Positions 20,381-27,633 of a stretch of 44,648 bases of DNA are shown piece by piece (positions within the stretch are counted from its first letter, which is position 1; every line of letters begins with the position of its first letter). The position numbers were made by a program, and so were the translations under genes. A model generated the notes under the pieces. That model had not been told where the DNA came from and searched no databases. It saw only the letters and a list, made by a program, of their open reading frames with translations. The DNA comes from Chara braunii (taxonomy: Eukaryota > Streptophyta > Charophyceae > Charales > Characeae). The stretch is from the NCBI GenBank assembly GCA_003427395.1, contig BFEA01000006.1, forward strand, positions 4,673,865-4,718,512, written 5' to 3'.

Positions 20381-21703
20381 TCATCCAGAAGGATTCCAAA
20401 AAGTAGGGTTCCCTCCCAATGAAGACCCACTTGTTGATGCCTCGCTAGACTCACACTCTGTCAGTGATAAGGACTGCAGAGGCAGCTCAATCGTGATGTA
20501 AGGGTCACTTGCCGTTTGTACTAGCTCATTAGGCAAGTCTCCAATGAGGAAATGAACATTCACATTGGCCTTTCTCTTCTTCTTAATCTTCATCTTTTCA
20601 TCATGCTTAAGAGCAAGAAGCCTCATACCTCCTGGATGTCTCGGGTCCAACTTATTCCATGAGCTATCACAGACATGACCCATTACATCTTTCTTTGTCA
20701 CCCCACTCCTTACATCCTCCTCAAGAGGCTTGCAATAAGTGGTAGTATGTCCCCCTTCGCCACAATAGTAGCAAGTAAAACTCCTCTTAGGACGCTCATC
20801 ATATTTTATTTTCTCTCTGTTTCCTCCATCATCATTCTTCCCATTCCTTTTGGTTCTGGACGAATCCCCCTTTTTACCATAATTTTTGTTGTCATCATCA
20901 TCGTCGTCATCTTCCTCACTTTCAACCTTTTTCTTTCCCCTGTCATCCACAGCATGCGTTGCAGGCCTTGCATGCATAAAGTTAGCCATCACTTTTTGAA
21001 GAATATTCTCAGCTGTCAGATTGCTTCCTCTATTCATTCCATTCTCAGTCTCCCAATCCTTGGCCAAAGTGCTGATCTGATCCAGTGACCATTTTTTATG
21101 AGAGACGGTAGGTAGAGTTCTAATGATTGCAACCATTTCATCCCATCTGAGAGGATATTGCTGAGCCTGATTAAGAATCGCCTGCCTCTCAGTATCAGTA
21201 AAATTTGTCAAAAATATATGGCACCTCTAGGCCTCATCCAAGTACGAAATTCTTCTTGCTGTTTGGAAGAAGGTCTGAAGAAAAACATTGAAAGTGTCAT
21301 ACTTAGCTCTTCTGATGTTAAGCAAGTCCTTAGTTGTAGGGAACTGAATCCCAAATTCCTTTTTTAGTCTCTCTTTAACCTCTTCCCATGTAGTGGCACC
21401 TTCCATTAGTTCCTGAACGACCAGTCTTGAGTCAGTATCACAGTAAGATAGAAGGTGCTTAAGTCGTTGCTTATCTGTTCTGCCATAACTGAGTCCAAAT
21501 AATTTATACTCGTCCAAGAAGTCGTTAACCTGGGGTCCTCTAAAACAGGGAATTCTTTCATCTGGCTTCTTTGCTCTTGCAATATCTGACCCTCCTTTGA
21601 TTGTATCAACTCTCTCAACCAACTCCCGTATAACTTCAACCAAGGCCTCTTCATTGGTCCCTGCTGATGTACTCGGTCTTGCTCGCCCTGCCATCTTGAC
21701 CAT
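20381..21703 (-). pseudogene. gag: Element 3 gag with one in-frame stop
   Basis: This is the structural polyprotein. The ATG at 21703 (MVKMAGRARPSTS) opens a capsid-like region (IPCFRGPQVNDFLDEYKLFG ... LLSYCDTDSRLVVQELMEG ... WEEVKERLKKEFG). A single TAG at 21227-21229 interrupts it, and the same frame resumes (LTNFTDTERQAILNQAQQY). A poly-Asp, Lys-rich linker (near 20900) leads to a CCHC zinc knuckle, CYYCGEGGHTTTYC (C-x2-C-x4-H-x4-C, near 20760). A further ~120 residues (DPRHPGGMRLLAL) end at a TGA at 20381. A capsid domain followed by a single knuckle, then a GGMR-type stretch, is what I recall from fungal Ty3-like gags. The stop may be decay or readthrough; its context gives no classical readthrough signal. 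Confidence 0.85.
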
Positions 21704-21822
21704 AGACTTTTTCCAGATATCCTTTTCTCTCCCTCTGTCACTCTTGTCCTCTCCTTCCTTGCCCCTCAGTCTCTCACTCTTCTCGCAAGGGATACAGGCT
21801 CGTTTCTTTCTTCTCTTGTCTG

Positions 21823-22032
21823 CTATATCCCCTGCGAGTTCTGTACATACAGGGTATAAGCAATAACTGATTGGGTAGTAATCAAGGGCAGTGCAATCCT
21901 TCTCAGCCTTCCAATGTAATCTTCAATCAACTCTCTCTCATCATCTCTACTCAGTCTTCTGTCATACCCCTTTATAGTACCCCGAATCATAAAATATCGA
22001 GTCAGGTCTATAATCTCATATTCAAATTGCAT
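21823..22032 (-). CDS. Beta-family small protein 4 (unknown)
   Basis: This 69-residue frame is the last of the accessory run, 119 nt upstream of gag. It starts at a true ATG (22032) inside the end of the preceding frame, with a 25-nt overlap. I do not recognise it. It aligns with its neighbour at 22008-22310: both share a GT(L/I) word, then DR-x-LS, then DE-x-E and an R(M/L)R word, then a C-terminal I-x-Y-x-L stretch (here SVIAYTLYVQNSQG). The C-terminus also resembles the frames at 25573-25827 and 27421-27633. Such tandem relatedness argues for real coding sequence. No membrane segment, signal peptide or catalytic motif is visible. It may be a structural or regulatory peptide of element 3. 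Confidence 0.6.
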   Translation of the reverse strand: MQFEYEIIDLTRYFMIRGTIKGYDRRLSRDDERELIEDYIGRLRRIALPLITTQSVIAYTLYVQNSQGI

Positions 22033-22310
22033 CGCTTACAGCCCACTGTTGATTCTTCTTGCGAGAGAGACCCGTTCTTAAAAAGTGTGATATGATACTC
22101 TCTCAGTAGCTTTAACAGATAAGTTATCTCAGTCTGATGAATGATAATTCTCAAAGTAGAATCTCTCATGCGATCTAAGAAAGGCTGTAAAAACTCAAGC
22201 TCATCCAGGGTAGAAAGATTTCTATCAGAGATCCGAAGAGTCCCCTCTACCTTGGCTACTCTACCTTCCAACACAACTTCTAGTGTCAGTTGTTCAATCA
22301 AACTGGGCAT
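22008..22310 (-). CDS. Beta-family small protein 3 (unknown)
   Basis: This frame encodes 100 residues from an ATG at 22310, only two bases after the stop of the frame before it (22313-22315), an arrangement suited to stop-start reinitiation. It shares the beta layout with its downstream neighbour: KVEGTLRISDRNLSTLDE, then LQPFLDRMRDSTLRI, then EITYLLKLL. Its end also resembles the tail of the long alpha frame upstream (REKDSTVMIKSLLLSTFEY), so that alpha frame may itself end in a beta-like piece. No known family is recognised and no catalytic motif is visible. It overlaps the next frame by 25 nt. Confidence 0.65.
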   Translation of the reverse strand: MPSLIEQLTLEVVLEGRVAKVEGTLRISDRNLSTLDELEFLQPFLDRMRDSTLRIIIHQTEITYLLKLLREYHITLFKNGSLSQEESTVGCKRCNLNMRL

Positions 22311-22312
22311 TG

Positions 22313-22861
22313 CTAATCATCATAAGCAACATCTGAAAGGTAGATCTCAGGTTGGACATAATCAGGGATCTCGAATCTGTATTCAAAGGTACTCAAAAGT
22401 AGGGATTTTATCATCACAGTGGAGTCTTTTTCTCTTGCTCTACCAATCTCAACAATGGCTTCCAACAGAGGCATCCAATCCCTCCTGCCTTCAAATCCCT
22501 TAGCAATTGAGAACTCAAGGAGCCTCTCGAATTGTCTTACTTTTTTCCCCCAAGTTACCTTTCTTTTTAACTTTTCAAGCCACTCTTTGGTTCTTATGAA
22601 ACTAATATAAGCACCTGTCTGACACTTCAAGTAGTCATCTTCCTTTTGTAAGCCTGCTGGTACATAAATCCGTACGTCCAGGCTGCCAGTACTCAAGAAT
22701 TTGACCACTGGAATGTGAAATATTATGGGTCCTCTCTCACAAGTCTCATACCTCAGGATCACAAAAGGATTATCACACCCTATCACCTCATAGAGTTTAC
22801 CCCTCACAGTAGTTATCCTGGCTACTGAGAGTATTCTTCTTGGGCTCTCTTCACTTTCCAT
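22313..22861 (-). CDS. Alpha-family protein 4 (unknown)
   Basis: The first ATG is at 22861 (MESEESPRRILSV), which overlaps the end of the preceding alpha frame by 40 nt; the frame is open slightly further upstream. The protein has about 182 residues. Its alpha core (FVILRYETCERG ... SLDVRIYVPAG) aligns with three other frames in this run through an R-Y, a short variable part and then D-x-R-x-Y-V. A Lys-rich stretch follows (WLEKLKRKVTWGKKVRQ), then a tail with a conserved Trp (RRDWMPLLEAIVEIG) comparable to NWYAMIK and NWLSIIN in its relatives. No catalytic residues or membrane segments are obvious. Coding is supported by the paralogy and by tight packing with its neighbours. The function is unknown. 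Confidence 0.7.
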   Translation of the reverse strand: MESEESPRRILSVARITTVRGKLYEVIGCDNPFVILRYETCERGPIIFHIPVVKFLSTGSLDVRIYVPAGLQKEDDYLKCQTGAYISFIRTKEWLEKLKRKVTWGKKVRQFERLLEFSIAKGFEGRRDWMPLLEAIVEIGRAREKDSTVMIKSLLLSTFEYRFEIPDYVQPEIYLSDVAYDD

Positions 22862-23316
22862 GCAAACTTTATCATGGCATACCAATTATTTTTAGATAGA
22901 TTGATATCAGGTAAGGGAGGGACTGAAAATCCATCAAAGACAGTAAATCGAGTCGACCCAGTGAAGCATTTGTTCTCTCTCTCAAGTCTCTCTTTCTCTC
23001 TCAGTACTACCTCTTCAACAAATCCCCAGCATCTCCCATACACTGCAGCAACACTTCTTTCCTTTGGAACATAAATTCTTACGTCATACACATCCAGGTC
23101 AGTGAAATAGAATGTCAGTACATATAATCGTTCCTGCTCCCAACCGCTCTCGACCATCTCATACCTGACAACTTCATATGGAAATGCCTCTCTCTTGCTC
23201 GGAGTATTCAGCGACCTTAGGAGACATTCAATCTTCTCTTGACTTGGACCCGAACCTCTGCCAAGATTTGACCTTCTTTGTCTGATTACTTCTGCTGAAA
23301 TCTCTTCAGCTCTCAT
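22822..23316 (-). CDS. Alpha-family protein 3 (unknown)
   Basis: About 164 residues start from an ATG at 23316, which lies inside the last codons of the preceding alpha frame (11-nt overlap). The N-terminus is charged (QRRSNLGRGSG). The alpha core reads FPYEVVRYEMVESG ... LDVYDVRIYVPKE. A Glu/Arg-rich helix follows (EEVVLREKERLEREN), then a Pro-rich turn (FSVPPLPDINL) and the Trp tail (NNWYAMIKFAWKVKR). This is the most complete example of the family, showing core, helix, PPxP and NW tail in order. I find no match to a known domain by eye. It may be a nucleic-acid-binding or structural protein, but nothing in the sequence decides this. Confidence 0.7.
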   Translation of the reverse strand: MRAEEISAEVIRQRRSNLGRGSGPSQEKIECLLRSLNTPSKREAFPYEVVRYEMVESGWEQERLYVLTFYFTDLDVYDVRIYVPKERSVAAVYGRCWGFVEEVVLREKERLERENKCFTGSTRFTVFDGFSVPPLPDINLSKNNWYAMIKFAWKVKRAQEEYSQ

Positions 23317-23767
23317 GACCACCGTTTCTTTTATCTCTTGTCAATACCATGTTGATTATCGACAGCCAATTAGTCCCATCACAATAGCTGTTAGGTATAG
23401 GAGGGATTGGAACAGTCTTGTATGTAACTGGCATTATACCCCATTCCACTTTCTTCTTCTGCTTAATTAATTATGCCTTCTCATCATAAAGAAACTGGAT
23501 TGCAATTTCCCATAACCAGTTGAAGGTCTCACCGTCATCACAGTCTCCCTTCTTGACATAGAGACGGATATCATAAATATCTCCCTCCAAGAAGCGAGCC
23601 AGCACTGCGTTGATGACCGAATCGCCAGAACGATAGACCCAACAATGCTCATACTGATAGGGGAATATTCCTTTGGTAGTTACTTTTGAAAGTTCTCTCA
23701 GTGCATTAGAAGTTAGCAACTTGATGAATTCCTCAGGCTCTTGATTCTTCTTTCCCCTTCTCAGTGT
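23306..23767 (-). pseudogene. Alpha-family protein 2 (one in-frame stop, no ATG)
   Basis: The frame opens after a TGA and has no ATG before its conserved part (EFIKLLTSNALRELSK). The alpha core follows: FPYQYEHCWVYRSGD ... GDIYDIRLYVKKGD. It stops at a TAA (23471-23473), but the same frame continues with the family tail (TVPIPPIPNSY, then TNWLSIINMV) to a TGA at 23306-23308. That continuation matches the PPxP plus NW tail of the next frame, so the TAA is probably a nonsense mutation. It overlaps the ATG of the next alpha frame by 11 nt. The N-terminal part resembles the LTR-encoded alpha protein most closely (YQY and R-x-GD in both). How it would start translation is unclear. Confidence 0.6.
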
Positions 23768-24040
23768 TCAAGGGATATCATAGGCTCATGAGGCATACCT
23801 GAATTCAAGCCTGATTCTCTCCAATAATACCAATCTCATTTCTTCGGTCCAGTGTGGTACCTCACACAGGGAAAGAATGAGACACAGTTAGCTACCGTGA
23901 TTCTCAAGAGAATCGGGTCTCAAGTGAGAATAATAAAATTAACATGAAGCTCACAAAATTGTCAACAGTTCTCACGTCTTAATCAAAGCTCAAAGATGAT
24001 GATGACCCAGTCTCGTTCCGGACACGAAAATCTTTTCATG

Positions 24041-24058
24041 TCCCCGGCAACGGCGCCA
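24041..24058 (-). promoter_or_regulatory. Primer binding site for tRNA-Asp (element 3)
   Basis: The minus strand reads TGGCGCCGTTGCCGGGGA, an 18-nt perfect complement, as far as I recall it, to the 3' end of plant tRNA-Asp. It lies four bases inside the 5' LTR end at 24063. The same primer is used by Athila and Tat-type plant Ty3/Gypsy elements. This site fixes the direction of the element and identifies the right-hand repeat as the 5' LTR. Confidence 0.92.
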
Positions 24059-25102
24059 TTTTTGTCGCATTTTTTCTTAGTCAGGCCACTTCAGGCGACC
24101 AAGAAAGCCAACAGGTTGTCACATAGGATTTTAGATGTGCTTGCAATAAATAAAATAAATTAAATAATGCAAATCCCTTCCAGTTGTGTGCGTCTGGCTT
24201 CGAGCGAGACCCTTCAATTGCGGTCTTCGTCGGTCCCCGGTCTTAGGAATCTTTTATTTTGATTCGGAACAACAGAGAATTATGCAAATAATAACCATAA
24301 AATTAAGGGGTGTGCTATGCATGCATAAAATTATGCCAATCTGATTTTGAGAACTGTGACAGAATCATTCACNNNNNNNNNNNNNNNNNNNNNNNNNNNN
24401 NNNNNNNNNNNNNNNNNNNNNNNNNNNNNNNNNNNNNNNNNNNNNNNNNNNNNNNNNNNNNNNNNNNNNNNNNNNNNNNNNNNNNNNNNNNNNNNNNNNN
24501 NNNNNNNNNNNNNNNNNNNNNNNNNNNNNNNNNNNNNNNNNNNNNNNNNNNNNNNNNNNNNNNNNNNNNNNNNNNNNNNNNNNNNNNNNNNNNNNNNNNN
24601 NNNNNNNNNNNNNNNNNNNNNNNNNNNNNNNNNNNNNNNNNNNNNNNNNNNNNNNNNNNNNNNNNNNNNNNNNNNNNNNNNNNNNNNNNNNNNNNNNNNN
24701 NNNNNNNNNNNNNNNNNNNNNNNNNNNNNNNNNNNNNNNNNNNNNNNNNNNNNNNNNNNNNNNNNNNNNNNNNNNNNNNNNNNNNNNNNNNNNNNNNNNN
24801 NNNNNNNNNNNNNNNNNNNNNNNNNNNNNNNNNNNNNNNNNNNNNNNNNNNNNNNNNNNNNNNNNNNNNNNNNNNNNNNNNNNNNNNNNNNNNNNNNNNN
24901 NNNNNNNNNNNNNNNNNNNNNNNNNNNNNNNNNNNNNNNNNNNNNNNNNNNNNNNNNNNNNNNNNNNNNNNNNNNNNNNNNNNNNNNNNNNNNNNNNNNN
25001 NNNNNNNNNNNNNNNNNNNNNNNNNNNNNNNNNNNNNNNNNNNNNNNNNNNNNNNNNNNNNNNNNNNNNNNNNNNNNNNNNNNNNNNNNNNNNNNNNNNN
25101 NN

Positions 25103-25576
25103 AGGAACCGGAGGCTTGGGATAGCCAGTGTAAAGCTTTGGCCCGAAGCTGCGGATCAGCGTAGTGCCACTCTCATCGAGTTCCCTCTCCCTCTGCTTGA
25201 GATACCTTGTGGCGGAGATCCAAACGGCGTCAAAATGATCATGAGCCTCCTTCCCCTTCTTCAAGTATGGCCTCAAGTCATGAATAGTACCGTCTGCAAA
25301 GCTGGTGTGGACAACAAAGATTGGCAGGTCTCCCTGTCTGAAGCCGATGGCATTGACATACTGGTAACGCATGGCCTCCTTACGTGAAAACTGGTTGAGA
25401 TTGATCAGCACTGACTCGCTGACCAGGAAAGATTGGACCGCACTCATGGATGAGGTGTCTGCTGTTTGCTGACTTTCTATGACTTGATCGCCGATCTGAT
25501 TACTAAACTGGTTGCTGAATTGATTGTTGAATGTCCGGATAAGCGAGTTGTTCTTGTTCAGAGACAAAACACTCAC
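25103..25576 (-). CDS. Alpha-family protein 1, encoded within the LTR (partial)
   Basis: The frame is open from upstream of 25576 and overlaps the stop of the preceding beta frame (GTGA). Its first ATG is at 25447 (MSAVQSFLVSES). The N-terminal extension before that is Asn/Gln-rich with NQFSNQFSNQ repeats. The core reads MRYQYVNAIGFRQGD ... GTIHDLRPYLKKG, followed by a basic helix (SATRYLKQRERELDE) and GYPKPPVP, where the N gap begins. The PPxP element matches the tails of the other alpha frames, so the NW tail is expected inside the gap. A deleted version is present in the other LTR (13496-13759). Being inside an LTR it would be duplicated at each transposition. Its function is unknown. Confidence 0.65.
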
Positions 25577-25827
25577 TGGTGGCTGCCAACAATCCTCCTT
25601 GCCTCCTCAATAGTACCCACAGAAGTTATGGTGACACATAGTTTCCCATTTTTGTCGTGCAAATAGTATGTGTACTCGATTTTTGTATGATTTATCGCGA
25701 GGGCCAGTGCGTGTTCCATCATCATAGTAGTTTGCTGGTTATACTCCTCAACTGCACTCTCCCTCCAGGTCTCTCCAGTGCTCTGAAACAGCAAGCAGGA
25801 GACTCTAATTGTGTTGCTGTTGTCCAT
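25573..25827 (-). CDS. Beta-family small protein 2, encoded within the LTR
   Basis: This 84-residue frame starts at an ATG at 25827 (MDNSNTIRVSCLLF) and ends in a TGA shared with the opening of the alpha frame (GTGA overlap). Its second half carries the beta core KIEYTYYLHDKNGKLCV, which aligns with YIEYVIYFYGPDGKL at 27421-27633 and more loosely with AYTLYVQNSQG and ITYLLKLL in the frames just upstream of gag. The middle is Glu-rich and helix-like (ESAVEEYNQQ, MEHALALAINH). I do not recognise the family. Repeated occurrence on the same strand, tight packing and size all suggest a real gene of element 3. Confidence 0.6.
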   Translation of the reverse strand: MDNSNTIRVSCLLFQSTGETWRESAVEEYNQQTTMMMEHALALAINHTKIEYTYYLHDKNGKLCVTITSVGTIEEARRIVGSHQ

Positions 25828-26232
25828 ATTCTTGCCGAATTCTCACTACATCAGCTCACCCAACTCGAGGCGGGTGACTCTTGGATGATCTAAGTATGAA
25901 GAGGCTATTGGGCAGGTTGTTGTTTTGAATAGTTGTTTCAGATTGTCGTTTCTTGTTGCTTTTCATGGTTGCTGTACTCCGGCTGCCGTTTTGGATGCTG
26001 TTCTCTGTTGTCGTTCGCTCGCTGTTTGGTTACCAGTTGACTGCTGCTACTGAGATTACTGCTCTGAAGGGTTGTTTCCAACTACTGACTGGTTGCTGTT
26101 CTGAAAACTGATTGGTTGCTCTTCTGGAAACTGATTGCTTGCTAAAGAACGCTCGTTGCCGTTTGAGTTGGCTGTTTGCTGATTAAACACAAGTTGAGTA
26201 GTAACCGAATCCACAGTTATGAGCACCATCCT

Positions 26233-26390
26233 AAGTACCACTCTGAAGGTTCCAAGTACTGTCCTGAGAACCGCTCTGAGTACAGCTCCGAGTACAGTTC
26301 TGAGTACTGCCCCGAGTACAGTACNGAGTACAGTTCTGTCCAGAGTACAGAGTCCGAATCTGGATCTGAATACCGTTCAGAGTACTGAGT
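26233..26390 (+). repeat. 12-bp minisatellite (GAGTACNGYYCY)n, block 1
   Basis: Successive 12-mers of the form GAGTACAGTTCT, with drift, fill this block. The clearest run lies at about 26278-26337. Because the unit is a multiple of three it stays open on the plus strand as Glu-Tyr-Ser-Ser repeats, which explains the open frames there. I do not treat those frames as genes. A single N lies at 26325. Confidence 0.8.
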
Positions 26391-27006
26391 CTGAGTTCTG
26401 ATCTGAACACCTTCTATAAGTGCTGGTTAAGAAATGACTGTCGCAAAAATTGTTGATCAAAGGTTGGTTAAATGTTGATTGTTCGCTGACTGAAAACTGA
26501 ACATTGTCGTTTGACTGCTGACTGTGTAAACTGAGTGNTGTTGAAGTTTGCTGATAAAGGGCAAGATGTTAAAGGTCGAGTTAGCCATAGCCTGCCAATG
26601 AATGCCCGAGTCAGATCAAGTTGACCATTTGTTAAACAACTATGGATTAAAATAGTGGCTGAACTATTTGTTAAGAACTGTCCCAATCTGAACACAGTTT
26701 TGAGTACAGTCCCAGGTGCTGCACTGGAAACGTTCTAAAAGTCAGTTCTGAATACTATTTCTCCGAAGTGCTACCTTGAGGGCTACCTTCGCCCCCTTTC
26801 TCCTTTTTTTTTTTTCTTTTAGTTACAGTTTGTGGATGCGGCTTTGACCCCTAATCTGCTTGTTGTTCTGGTTGTTGGTCCAATCGCTGTCTGACCACCA
26901 CTTGGTTACCGACTGACTGCTGCTGTTAAAATTGCCACTCGGAAGTGCCTTTTCTGACCACTGACTGGTTGCGGAACATCGATCAAATAAGGACCGAATA
27001 GTGACT

Positions 27007-27150
27007 AAGTACCGCTCCGAGTACTGTTATGAGCAAAGTCTTGAGTACAGTTCTGAGTTCGAATCCGAGTATGGTTCGGAGTATGGCTCTGGGTATGATT
27101 CCGGGTATGGTTCTGAGTATGGTTCTGAGCACCGTCCGGATGCCTTTCGA
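27007..27150 (+). repeat. 12-bp minisatellite, block 2
   Basis: This is a second array of the same degenerate 12-mer, shifted toward GAGTATGGTTCT. Its flanks (about 26830-27000) resemble the sequence before block 1 (about 25980-26170), for example TGGTTACC followed by GACTGCTGCT. The two blocks probably arose by an older ~850-bp duplication within the LTR. Confidence 0.75.
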
Positions 27151-27420
27151 ATACTTGTCCTAGACACCGTTCTCAAAAGTCGCCTCAGAAAACCCGTTCT
27201 CTGACAACCATTTCCGGTTGCCGCTCTGAACGCTAATCCTGACCTAGTCCCAGTTCTGGCTGTCTGAATATGTACTGAATATTCGGATTGTTGACACCAG
27301 CATCCTCATGCCACGGAGGAGGCTACAAACTGCCACTGTTTGGACACAAGTAGAGTCCTGGAAATGGTGATCTGAACTCTGTTGGGCTCACGCGAGTTTT
27401 GCCTTGGCCTGCTCCACGCT

Positions 27421-27633
27421 TTATAGCGAAGAAGCAGTACTATGCAATTTACCATCGGGCCCGTAGAAGTAGATCACGTATTCGATGTACTTTCTCCCTC
27501 CCGTTGTTTCAACCGCAAACTCTCTTTGAGTTAGTCTAAGTCTTTCCATATCCCTACTCGCCTCTTCCTCCCAGCCTTCTCTCTTATCCCTATCCGATCT
27601 ACCTTTCACCACCAGAATTTCGTTCTTCTTCAT
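27421..27633 (-). CDS. Beta-family small protein 1, encoded within the LTR
   Basis: This 70-residue frame starts at an ATG at 27633 (MKKNEILVVKGRSDRDKREG) and stops at a TAA at 27421-27423. It is basic and charged in its first half (EEEASRDMERLRLTQ) and ends with the beta core RKYIEYVIYFYGPDGKLHS, which matches IEYTYYLHDKNGKL in the next beta frame. It is the first recognisable frame after U3 in the transcription direction and is separated from the next by about 1.6 kb containing the minisatellites. No known domain is recognised. The call rests on the shared core. Confidence 0.55.
   Translation of the reverse strand: MKKNEILVVKGRSDRDKREGWEEEASRDMERLRLTQREFAVETTGGRKYIEYVIYFYGPDGKLHSTASSL

Noticed and set aside
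24041-24058. A possible tRNA-Asp gene
   Set aside because: Only the 18 nt complementary to the tRNA 3' end are present, at an LTR edge. It is a primer site and not a tRNA gene.
26176-26401. A Tyr/Ser/Glu-rich protein on the plus strand
   Set aside because: The frame consists of a degenerate 12-bp minisatellite, and the strand is opposite to all supported genes of the element.
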